Shown here piece by piece: positions 19,401-26,353 of a stretch of 53,925 nucleotides of DNA. Where the stretch lies: the NCBI GenBank assembly GCA_943908405.1, contig CALTTE010000006.1:1-53925 (forward strand), read 5' to 3'. Positions within the stretch are counted from its first letter, which is position 1; every line of letters begins with the position of its first letter. The translations under genes were made by a program, and so were the position numbers. The stretch comes from an uncultured Moraxella sp. (GTDB lineage Bacteria > Pseudomonadota > Gammaproteobacteria > Pseudomonadales > Moraxellaceae). The notes beneath the pieces were generated by a model. That model searched no databases and was not told where the DNA came from. It was given only the letters and a program-made list of their open reading frames with translations.

Positions 19401-21521
19401 AAGCCGTTGCCTGATATTGACGCTGATTTGTTGTTGGCGGATATTAGCACGTCAAGCATTAAAATTGGGCAAGCCAATATTGTAGGCAAGATTGTAGCAT
19501 TGGGTAATAAAGACAGTCGCCTTAAAGTGCAAGCCAGCGATTTGGCGGTAGGGCAACGCCGATTAACCCAATTACATATAGATGCCAAAGGCAGTCAAAA
19601 AAATCATACCATTGCTTTGTTGGTGAGCGATAACAAGATGCAAGGGCGTATGGGCTTGCAAGGTGGCTTTGATGGCAGACGCTATACAGGTGTGCTCAAT
19701 AAGGCAATGCTCCAAAGCGATTATGGTCAATTTGTTCAAATACAGCCTACCGAGATTGCTTTTGATCAAAACAAAAAAAGCCTTAGAGTGGCGGCTCATT
19801 GTTGGCAGACTCAGACCAGCATTGCCCAAACGACAGGGTCTTTGTGCTTGGCAAAAACGTTACAGCTATCGCCGGATGATGGGGCGGTGCAAGTGGTGGT
19901 GGACAAATTGGATATGCGTGTATTAACGCCACTATTGCCCAATGAGCTTAGTGTCAATGCCAAGCTCAATGGGGCGATTGACGCCAAATGGGGTAAAACA
20001 ATCAAGCCAACCATTGGGGCGGTACTTTATGCCGATAACGGCACGGTGGGGTTGCGCAATGACGGATTAAAAGACAGTACAATGGCGTTTGATCGGGTGT
20101 CGCTTATTGCCAAAAGCCTGCCAACAGGGCTAAAATTGCGTGCCGATTTGCAAGCAGGGCAGGCGGGCAAAGGCTATGTTGATGTGGTGATTGACCCTTA
20201 TCAATCGCCAAAACCTATCGCAGGCTCGCTTAATGTGTCGGATTTTAATTTGGCTGTTTTGCGTCCATTTTTCCCAGCGATACAAACCTTGGCAGGTGAT
20301 GTCAATGTTGCAGGGGGCGTGGGTGGTACGTTATCTAAGCCATTGTTTTATGGCACGGTTGCGGTGGATAATGGCAAACTTGGGCTTAGCGAGTTGCCCA
20401 TTGCCTTAAACAATCTAACAGCCACCGCCACCGTAGAAGGCAGCAAAGCGACCCTTGATGGGGCGTTTAATAGCGGTGATGGGATAGCCAAAATTGATGG
20501 TAGTTTGGATTGGCAAAAAACATTACAAGCCAATTTAACACTCACAGGCGAGCAATTAGCCATCAGCAACCCACCGCTACTGAGTGCTAAAGTCAATCCC
20601 AATTTGTCCATTAGCCTAAGACCGAGCGAAAAATATGTCGCCATCAAAGGAGTAATTGCCGTACCCAGTGCCACCATTCGCCCCCCTGAAGCCAACAACA
20701 AAGAGGTGATAGAACAAAGCGATGATGTGGTGGTGCTTGATAGGCGAATGACAGGCAGTGCCGATGCGTTATTGCAGCGGGTTGCCCCTTGGTCTATCAA
20801 TGCCGATATTGGGCTGGATTTGGGTGATGATGTGGTATTTCGTGGCTTTGGGGCGAATTTGCCACTGGCGGGGGCGTTGCATTTGACTCAAAAAGGACAA
20901 GGGGCAATACAAGCCCGTGGAATGATACAAGTGTCTGAACGCAGTAAAGTGGATATTGTTGGGCAAAATTTGGAGCTCAATTACGCCCAAATCCGCTTTA
21001 ATGGTGCGATTAAAAACCCTCGCTTATCTATTGAAGCGGTACGTATGATTGACGACCAAACCATTGGCGTGGCAATCACCAATACCGTTGCCAGCCCCAC
21101 TATCAAGGTCTTTAATGATGCAGGACTGTCAGAACAGCAAGCAATGAATGCCCTGATTACAGGCAGATTGTCAGAAACCAATACCCAAGTTAGCGAGCAA
21201 GGGTTTCGCTCTCGTATCACCAATCAGTTGGCGGCGGCAGGTTTGAGCTTGGGGCTTAAATCCACGCAAGGCTTTACCAACGAGCTTGGGCGTAGCTTAG
21301 GGCTTGAAGGGTTGGTGCTTGGGGCATCAGGGGTGGGCGAGCAGACCAATGTTAGCGTTACAGGTTATATCAGCCCTGATTTGTATATTCGTTATGGCGT
21401 GGGGGTATTTAACGCTGAATCCAGTTTGTCTATGCGTTATCAGCTAACCCGCCGTGTCTATGTGGAGGCAAGTAGTGCTACCGAAAAAGTCATTGATGTG
21501 GTGTATCGTTGGCAATTTTGA
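16443..21521 (+). CDS. tamB: TamB-like translocation and assembly module protein
   Basis: A 1692-residue AsmA/TamB-superfamily protein, larger than E. coli TamB (about 1260). An N-terminal membrane anchor (about residues 16-40, Leu/Val-rich) is followed by a very long run of short beta strands, expected to form a hydrophobic groove spanning the periplasm. The C-terminal DUF490/TamB domain (about residues 1350-1692) ends in aromatic VVYRWQF. It probably acts with TamA in outer-membrane protein insertion and phospholipid transport. A Ser/Gln/Asn-rich, partly repeated, strongly basic insert lies near residues 560-602. The ATG overlaps the tamA TAA by one base (TAATG), so the two are translationally coupled. 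Confidence 0.93.
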   Translation: MNTPSISPKKSRLYRLMVLSLLGVLALLLVLVLLLYLAMATPMGSKWLLEKIASEANISLSYGKGNLRDGIWVNDVHIGAGEPIEITINEGYVQIGWRAIFARQVHLSAMTVDKVTVLDHNPPSDEPFDYPTLTLPVDVLLEQTTINQIVYDKAKKDPIILHDIAFNKASWYGADVVLSEASIGVDDTINVQNINGKITLSGDYPLAIDAKVIVNRLSEHHIAPLMVQATGSLKHTKGRISSLYNNANVAGEFSVQGLEDDAPFWAKINFDKVPLPYAPSQNIVLSDGSIVAQGVLSAIELQVDTKLTGVDVPDGRYRGQAVIADDTMTIEQLTLTGKHGDLSAQGQIDWRDEIAVSLVAKSNNYRLQQAMPADYSEYKAYLPKRLDGTLAFDYQSNVSGDSVYQIKLAQKNGELMSADIRQKNPTNQADHPWRINADWQNLRRDNLPTLGRLISDYGSIKVQTHKGKTSVEAAAYINALSGLPVGRYEVNAELLAQKLTLNAMNYNGDMGKLTADGVVYLATDERPLSYQIVAKTDGLSPNRYFDEPNKTPIDSITGQLIVAGQLQSSQLQSSKSSNKHPRRRNSQDSNQINSSQIDGGQIDSHDIRLTADGLSVRLDDGKTATLNGDGTIALQLHNKQLTHSRLSFDGVLATDGLATGLARNDVSLLVSGTGKHLTLDKLAMTGQTGKLLATGSVDLSDGLAWQVSATTKQLDLSAFYPKASVMITGEMTSQGQIRQGNLQALHSSFDGDISANHTNKGLDQDLSGQLQVAIQGANQHFAIDKLYYKGQAGVLSGTGQVDLSDGVRGEFDVAMDKFDVGVVNAKYASSLSGQVVASVDWGRLQQVHISQMDVSGTVNNENFLATGSLGVVLDLPKDWQAFWQQLQPKRFDIDQLSDKYRTMGRQGKLGNTNSLEQTLIRQNTAFNQVVKKLQADDVKLQWGDNNLLMAGNEQNLQLTINAQRLSQLMPSVRGKVVGTLVLASNDKPLPDIDADLLLADISTSSIKIGQANIVGKIVALGNKDSRLKVQASDLAVGQRRLTQLHIDAKGSQKNHTIALLVSDNKMQGRMGLQGGFDGRRYTGVLNKAMLQSDYGQFVQIQPTEIAFDQNKKSLRVAAHCWQTQTSIAQTTGSLCLAKTLQLSPDDGAVQVVVDKLDMRVLTPLLPNELSVNAKLNGAIDAKWGKTIKPTIGAVLYADNGTVGLRNDGLKDSTMAFDRVSLIAKSLPTGLKLRADLQAGQAGKGYVDVVIDPYQSPKPIAGSLNVSDFNLAVLRPFFPAIQTLAGDVNVAGGVGGTLSKPLFYGTVAVDNGKLGLSELPIALNNLTATATVEGSKATLDGAFNSGDGIAKIDGSLDWQKTLQANLTLTGEQLAISNPPLLSAKVNPNLSISLRPSEKYVAIKGVIAVPSATIRPPEANNKEVIEQSDDVVVLDRRMTGSADALLQRVAPWSINADIGLDLGDDVVFRGFGANLPLAGALHLTQKGQGAIQARGMIQVSERSKVDIVGQNLELNYAQIRFNGAIKNPRLSIEAVRMIDDQTIGVAITNTVASPTIKVFNDAGLSEQQAMNALITGRLSETNTQVSEQGFRSRITNQLAAAGLSLGLKSTQGFTNELGRSLGLEGLVLGASGVGEQTNVSVTGYISPDLYIRYGVGVFNAESSLSMRYQLTRRVYVEASSATEKVIDVVYRWQF

Positions 21522-21582
21522 TGGGTGGATAGTAGGCTTGGCTAATAAAAGCCAATAACAAATAATAACAGCTAAAAACACA

Positions 21583-21609
21583 CACCACCCAAAATGGCTT
21601 TGAGTGGTG
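21583..21609 (-). terminator. Possible terminator of hemP
   Basis: A 9-position stem, 21583-21591 with 21601-21609. The one C-A mismatch on the plus strand becomes a G.U pair in a minus transcript, which then runs into TGTGTTTTT. It lies about 165 bases past the hemP stop and about 60 bases past the tamB stop, so it could serve either gene. Confidence 0.45.
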
Positions 21610-21773
21610 GATTAATATTGTTGAATAAGTTCACAGTTAAACAGATTAAGGTTGATTAAGTTAAAGCAGATAAACGGCTTTTAAACAACGCTTATTAACG
21701 ATTGCTTTTAGTTAATTGCTTAATTGATGATGATTTGCCCAAGCTGATTTAAAGACAGGCTTTTAAAGACAAG

Positions 21774-21941
21774 CTACTTGGTCAAAATCAGGCGATTGTT
21801 ACGAGTTAAACGCAAACGGTATTCTTCGCCAGCGTGCTGAATTCGCACCTCATTGGTTAAGGCAAATAGGTTTTGTGAATGCAAGGTAGGCAAGCGATTA
21901 ACATCACGGTTGCTAAAATAGCGGGCGATGGTCATAGTCAT
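21774..21941 (-). CDS. hemP: Hemin uptake protein HemP (short ORF)
   Basis: A 55-residue ORF. Its C-terminal half, with LFALTNEVRIQHAGEEYRLR followed by LTRNNRLILTK, matches the HemP family pattern (hydrophobic strand, I-x-H-x-G-x-x-Y-x-L-R, T-R-x-x-(K/R)-L-I-L-T-K). HemP is a small protein linked to haem/iron acquisition; in some bacteria it acts as a regulator of haem uptake genes. The start ATG 21941 has AAGGA eight bases upstream; a second in-frame ATG lies at 21935. About 70 bases upstream is a near-perfect Fur box beside a promoter, which supports an iron-repressed role. No receptor or TonB gene is adjacent. Confidence 0.9.
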   Translation of the reverse strand: MTMTIARYFSNRDVNRLPTLHSQNLFALTNEVRIQHAGEEYRLRLTRNNRLILTK

Positions 21942-22013
21942 AGCAAGATTCCTTATATTGCTTTGGTTGTTTATTATTCAAGCGTGGATTGGTAAATAAA
22001 ACTTTCTATCAAA

Positions 22014-22028
22014 CGATAATAATTATCA
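22014..22028 (-). promoter_or_regulatory. Fur box upstream of hemP
   Basis: Read on the minus strand, TGATAATTATTATCG matches the 7-1-7 Fur consensus TGATAATnATTATCA at every non-spacer position except the last. It lies just downstream of the proposed -10 box, where Fur-Fe2+ binding would block transcription. Confidence 0.88.
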
Positions 22029-22037
22029 TTTGTTGTT

Positions 22038-22065
22038 ATGATAACAAAAAATAATGCTATTGCAA
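22038..22065 (-). promoter_or_regulatory. Candidate hemP promoter
   Basis: Minus strand: TTGCAA (22060-22065), 16-bp spacer, TATCAT (22038-22043), immediately followed by the Fur box. Both hexamers are imperfect. Confidence 0.5.
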
Positions 22066-22390
22066 CAGATTTTTGATAAATAAGATAAACGGTATTGTTT
22101 TTTGGATAATTGGCATATTGCTTTAATCGTGGTGGGTAAAATATAAATTGTGGTTAAAAGTGCGGTTTAACTAAGTATGACTAAAACCAGGTATTAAAAC
22201 CAAGTATGACAAATCGTTTGTCATCAATGGCTTGGCGGTACAACAATTTGATTAATTTGATTCAATTGCTTACAAATTAACGAGCGGTGGTTTTTGGTTT
22301 TTTATAAAAAAGGGTTTGATAAAAAGTAAAGGCTTTCAAACAAAAGCTTTTAATAAATCAAAGACAGTATTGATAAAAATTTATATATTT

Positions 22391-22415
22391 AATCTTGATT
22401 ATTTTAGTCAGGATT
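22391..22415 (+). promoter_or_regulatory. Probable IscR type 1 binding site in the isc promoter
   Basis: The 25-base segment has the core GATTATTTTAGTC. It agrees with the E. coli type 1 consensus (ATASYYGACTRWWWYAGTCRRSTAT) at about 20 of 25 positions, including the whole right half-site AGTCRRS. It covers the -35 element and spacer of the iscR promoter, as expected for autorepression by [2Fe-2S]-IscR. Confidence 0.65.
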
Positions 22416-22423
22416 ATTATAAT
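22395..22423 (+). promoter_or_regulatory. Sigma-70 promoter of the isc operon
   Basis: TTGATT (22395-22400), a 17-base spacer, then consensus TATAAT (22418-22423), about 39 bases before the iscR ATG. The rest of the upstream gap is AT-rich with no recognised gene. Confidence 0.8.
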
Positions 22424-22461
22424 AGCCAAAATCTACTATCTAGCCGTCGCAAGAGAGTGTT

Positions 22462-22980
22462 ATGAGATTGACCACCAAAGGCAGATATGCTGTAACCGCA
22501 ATGCTTGATTTGGCGATACAACAAAACGTCAATCAAGGGGCGGTGTCTTTGTCTGATATTGCCAAACGCCAATCCATTTCTGTGTCTTATCTTGAACAGC
22601 TATTTGCTAAATTACGCCGTGCCAACTTGGTCGCCAGTATTCGTGGGGCAACTGGGGGTTATTATTTGGCACGCCCCGCCAATGAAATTAGTGTAATGGA
22701 CATCATAGGTGCTGTTGATGAACATATTGATGCAATGCAATGTGATGGGCGAGGCGATTGCCAAGATGGGGCAATGTGTTTGACACACGAGCTTTGGTTT
22801 GGTTTGTCGCTACATATAGAAAACTATTTAAAACAAGTCAGCTTAGCACAATTGTTGCTATCCAAAGGCACTCAAGCGGTTGCCAGTCGTCAGGCCAATA
22901 GTGTTAATGTCAATGCAGTCAATGGCGATATAAATGACAGCGATGATTGTTGTGATAAAATAGCCATTCAATCACTGTGA
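22462..22980 (+). CDS. iscR: Fe-S cluster assembly transcriptional regulator IscR
   Basis: A 172-residue Rrf2-family regulator that senses Fe-S status by carrying a [2Fe-2S] cluster and represses the isc operon when loaded. The winged helix (about residues 1-65) ends in the typical IRGATGGYYLARP wing. The cluster ligands C94, C100 and C106 lie in MQCDGRGDCQDGAMCLTHELW, with H109 as the likely fourth ligand. The C-terminal 30 residues are variable and Asn/Asp-rich. It is first gene of iscRSUA-hscBA-fdx. The 357-base gap before iscS has short TTTTAGTTTAATAT echoes but no recognised gene, so part of the iscS supply could come from processing or a second promoter. Confidence 0.97.
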   Translation: MRLTTKGRYAVTAMLDLAIQQNVNQGAVSLSDIAKRQSISVSYLEQLFAKLRRANLVASIRGATGGYYLARPANEISVMDIIGAVDEHIDAMQCDGRGDCQDGAMCLTHELWFGLSLHIENYLKQVSLAQLLLSKGTQAVASRQANSVNVNAVNGDINDSDDCCDKIAIQSL

Positions 22981-23337
22981 TATTGTTGGTTTAACTTGAT
23001 ATTTTTAGTTTAATATTTTTAGTTTAATTATCGGTAAAGTAATATTGGCGTTTGGCTGTAGTTTGGTTTTTTTGTTAGATTAAATTTTTGTTAGAATAAA
23101 TTTAAAGTGGTCAAAAAAAGCAAATGGTTAAAAAGTAGTTTATACTTGCTTGGGTTTTGTGCTTTTTTATTTATTTTACAATGATATGTTGTGTAAATTT
23201 GTATGTTAAGCTAATGTTAAAATTTAAGTTTGTAAGCATTGCTTTTAAAATTCAAATTTTAAAGTTCAAGTTTTAAAGTATAAAATTAAAGTTTAAAGTT
23301 GGTTTTATTATTGGGATTGAATGTTAAAGGTGAAATG

Positions 23338-24555
23338 ATGAGTTCGTTAATTTATTTAGATTATGCCGCTACCACACCAGTTGCCAAGGAAGTTGCCGAC
23401 AAAATGTCGCAATATATGACTTTTGAGGGTATCTTTGGTAATCCTGCCAGTCGTTCACACGGCTTTGGTTGGCAAGCAGAAGAGGCGGTAGAAAATGCCC
23501 GCTTGCAAATTGCCGACACTATTGGTGCTGACCCTCGTGAGATTGTGTTTACCAGTGGGGCAACCGAAGCGGATAATTTGGCATTAAAAGGCGTTGCCCA
23601 TTTTTATAGCAGTCGTGGTAAGCATATTGTTACGAGCTTGATTGAGCATAAAGCCATTTTGGATACGTGTCGTCAGCTTGAGACTGAAGGTTTTGAGATT
23701 ACTTATCTTAAACCTGAGGCAGGGACAGGCATTATCACGCCAGAACAAGTGGCCAATGCCATCAAAGACGATACCATTTTGGTAAGCCTAATGGCGGTTA
23801 ATAATGAACTTGGCACGATAACCGACATTAAGGCGATTGGCGAGATTACTCGTGAAAAAGGCGTTATTTTTCACGTTGATGGGGCTCAAAGTGTGGGTAA
23901 AATTAGCGTGGATTTATCACAGCTTAAAGTGGATTTGATGAGTTTTTCTGCTCACAAGACTTATGGGCCAAAAGGCATTGGGGCGTTGTATGTTGGTCGC
24001 AAACCAAGAGTGCGTATCAAAGCAGAACAGCACGGCGGTGGGCACGAGCGTGGTATGCGTTCAGGGACATTGCCCACGCATCAAATTGTGGGTATGGGCG
24101 AGGCATTTGCTTTAACTAAAGCCCGTTTTGAAGATGATAAAGCCCACATCACCGCTTTGCGTGATAAACTTTGGCAAGGCTTGCAAGGAATGGAAGAGGT
24201 GTATCTCAATGGTAGTCTTGAGCAGGGCGTTCCTAATATTTTAAACATTAGTTTTAATTTTGTTGAGGGTGAGTCTTTGATGATGAGTCTAAAAGATTTG
24301 GCGGTATCATCAGGGTCAGCGTGTACATCAGCGACACTTGAGCCGTCATATGTACTAAGAGCAATTGGTCGCTCTGATGAGCTTGCTCATTCATCAATTC
24401 GTTTTAGCTTTGGGCGTTATACCACAGAAGAAGACATCGATCACGTATTGTCGCAAATTCGTGAAGCGGTGGACAAATTGCGTGAATTGTCGCCACTTTG
24501 GGATATGTTTAAAGAAGGCATTGATTTATCTAGCGTGGAATGGCAAGAGCATTAA
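23338..24555 (+). CDS. iscS: Cysteine desulfurase IscS
   Basis: A PLP enzyme that takes sulfur from L-cysteine and passes it as persulfide to IscU, and in general also to tRNA thiolation and other sulfur acceptors. About 405 residues and very close to E. coli IscS throughout. The PLP lysine lies in SFSAHKTYGPKG (about residue 206), and the mobile-loop catalytic cysteine in SSGSACTSATLEPSYVL (about residue 328). Tandem ATGs at 23335 and 23338 are both possible; 23338 fits the upstream AAGGTGA better. A gap of 92 bases separates it from iscU. Confidence 0.98.
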   Translation: MSSLIYLDYAATTPVAKEVADKMSQYMTFEGIFGNPASRSHGFGWQAEEAVENARLQIADTIGADPREIVFTSGATEADNLALKGVAHFYSSRGKHIVTSLIEHKAILDTCRQLETEGFEITYLKPEAGTGIITPEQVANAIKDDTILVSLMAVNNELGTITDIKAIGEITREKGVIFHVDGAQSVGKISVDLSQLKVDLMSFSAHKTYGPKGIGALYVGRKPRVRIKAEQHGGGHERGMRSGTLPTHQIVGMGEAFALTKARFEDDKAHITALRDKLWQGLQGMEEVYLNGSLEQGVPNILNISFNFVEGESLMMSLKDLAVSSGSACTSATLEPSYVLRAIGRSDELAHSSIRFSFGRYTTEEDIDHVLSQIREAVDKLRELSPLWDMFKEGIDLSSVEWQEH

Positions 24556-24647
24556 ATCGGGCATCAGATATTGTAAGTGAGTGTTAATTGCAATATCAAA
24601 TAGTATTAAAATTGGGCGAAATTAACCTAAAATTAAGAGAGGCAATT

Positions 24648-25034
24648 ATGGCATATTCAGAGAAGGTCATTGACCATTACGAAAATCCCCGTAACGTGGG
24701 CAATTTGGACAAAACCGCCAAAAATGTTGGCACAGGTATGGTTGGTGCCCCTGCTTGTGGCGATGTGATGCGATTACAAATTCAAGTTGGTGATGATGGC
24801 GTGATTGAAGACGCCAAATTTAAAACTTATGGTTGTGGTTCTGCCATTGCGTCAAGCTCTTTGGTTACCGAGTGGCTAAAAGGCAAGACATTGGGCGAGG
24901 CAGCTGCCATCAAAAATCGTGATATTGCGGATGAATTGGCCTTGCCCCCTGTGAAGGTGCATTGCTCGGTACTGGCAGAAGATGCCATTAAGGCGGCAAT
25001 TCAAGACTATGAGGCAAAACGAGCCACTGCTTAA
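24648..25034 (+). CDS. iscU: Fe-S cluster scaffold protein IscU
   Basis: The 128-residue scaffold on which [2Fe-2S] clusters are built from IscS sulfur before chaperone-driven release. The cluster cysteines C37, C63 and C106 and the conserved D39 are all present (PACGDVM, YGCGSA, VHCSV). The LPPVKVHC segment before C106 is the loop recognised by HscA. ATG 24648 (MAYSEKVIDHYENPRNVG) is preceded by AGAGAGG; the frame opens earlier, but only the later start gives the family N-terminus. Confidence 0.98.
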   Translation: MAYSEKVIDHYENPRNVGNLDKTAKNVGTGMVGAPACGDVMRLQIQVGDDGVIEDAKFKTYGCGSAIASSSLVTEWLKGKTLGEAAAIKNRDIADELALPPVKVHCSVLAEDAIKAAIQDYEAKRATA

Positions 25035-25043
25035 GGAGGGCTT

Positions 25044-25364
25044 GTGATACATTTAACAGCTGCCGCCGCTCAGCATATCAAAGATTTTTTGGCAAATCGT
25101 GGTTCGGGCGTGGGCATTCGAGTTGGCGTTAGAACCGCAGGTTGTTCAGGCTTGGCTTATGTGCTTGAATTTGTGGACACGCCAGAGCCCAGCGATGAGG
25201 TGTTTGAAAGTTTTGGGGTATCTGTTTATACCGACCCCAAAAGTTTGGTGTATCTTAATGGCTTGACGATGGATTTTGTTACAGAAGGGTTAAATTCAGG
25301 CTTTAAATTTAGCAACCCCAACCAAACGGGCGAGTGTGGTTGTGGTGAGTCTTTTACGGTTTAA
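25044..25364 (+). CDS. iscA: Iron-sulfur assembly protein IscA
   Basis: A 106-residue A-type carrier that delivers Fe-S clusters, especially for [4Fe-4S] maturation. The three invariant cysteines are C34 (TAGCSGLAY) and C98/C100 (GECGCGESF). The start is GTG 25044, with a nearly perfect AAGGAGG six bases upstream, nine bases after the iscU stop. Confidence 0.97.
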   Translation: MIHLTAAAAQHIKDFLANRGSGVGIRVGVRTAGCSGLAYVLEFVDTPEPSDEVFESFGVSVYTDPKSLVYLNGLTMDFVTEGLNSGFKFSNPNQTGECGCGESFTV

Positions 25365-25723
25365 TGGGCTTTTGTTAATTGGGCTTGTTTGTCATTGCTG
25401 GCTTGGTTTAATTGAGTTTCCTTAATCAATTGGTCTAATAGTTCGGTTTATTTGACTTAATGTACTAGTGGCTATGGCAATGAATTGATAAATTGCTAAG
25501 CAAACCAAACATACAATAAACCATATCTTAAAACCATTGTACTTGAGTCATTATTTTGGTTTGGTGTTTTGGTTGATATTGTTGTTTTATTGAAAATTAA
25601 AACGCCGTTATCAAATGCTGTCAAATAACGCACTATCAAACAACGCATTATCAAACAGCACACTGTTCAACATCAGTGATTAAGTAGTAGCTGTTAATGA
25701 CTTATCAAAAAAAGGGGGGGTAG
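25365..25723. other. 359-base iscA-hscB gap with degenerate repeats
   Basis: No gene or RNA was recognised. About three degenerate tandem copies of ATCAAACAACGCACT lie near 25619-25668. Just before hscB there is an A7-G7 run (25707-25720) that takes the place of a normal ribosome-binding site. I saw no clear terminator, so isc transcription may continue through it. Confidence 0.6.
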
Positions 25724-26266
25724 ATGCAAGCCAATCATTATTTTGCATTATTTGGGCTGAATGTCGGTTTTGATGTTGATAAAGAGGCATTAAAAACGCA
25801 GCTGTTAGCATTACAAAAAACCCACCACCCTGACAGTGTGCCAAGCAATGCTATGACTCATCAAAGTCATCAATCGGCAGATGGGGCAAATTTCAATGAG
25901 AATGTTAATTCAGAGCTAATCAATGAGGCTTATCGCACCTTATCCAATGACGATTTGCGAGCAATTTATCTGTTGGATTTGGCAGGACATAGCGTCAATT
26001 TAAATCATAGTATTGACGATGTGTCGTTTTTGGATTTGATGATGGATACTCGCATTGCCCTAGAAGATAATGACAATCCTAAAATTCGCCAAAGACTCAT
26101 TGATTTACAAAATAATTTGGCTGATGAATTTGCAGCTGCTTTTAATAATAAAAACTGGCAACAAGCTCAGCATTTGGCATTAAAGCTGAAATTTTTGGCA
26201 AAACTGCAACAAGACATCAAACCAGCCCATCATCAGCCAGACAGCGATGACGATTTGTATGTATAA
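25724..26266 (+). CDS. hscB: Fe-S assembly co-chaperone HscB
   Basis: A 180-residue J-domain protein that brings IscU to HscA and stimulates its ATPase. The J-domain runs from HYFALFGL to about residue 88 with HPD at about residues 36-38 (THHPDS) and INEAYRTLSND. A C-terminal three-helix bundle (about residues 100-170) binds IscU. A loop of about 15 residues, rich in Ser/His/Asn/Gln, follows HPD. ATG 25724 is preceded by A7-G7-TAG instead of a standard ribosome-binding site, which could make its translation sensitive to slippage. Confidence 0.94.
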   Translation: MQANHYFALFGLNVGFDVDKEALKTQLLALQKTHHPDSVPSNAMTHQSHQSADGANFNENVNSELINEAYRTLSNDDLRAIYLLDLAGHSVNLNHSIDDVSFLDLMMDTRIALEDNDNPKIRQRLIDLQNNLADEFAAAFNNKNWQQAQHLALKLKFLAKLQQDIKPAHHQPDSDDDLYV

Positions 26267-26353
26267 ACATACGTTTTAATAAAAAAGATTGTTAATGAAA
26301 AATACTGTTAATACGAGTAAATCGTTGATAAAAATAAAAATTACGAGCCAATA

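Noticed and set aside
22981..23337. Hidden gene or riboswitch between iscR and iscS
   Set aside because: No frame with a ribosome-binding site and plausible composition was seen, and no known riboswitch core; the region is AT-rich with short direct echoes.
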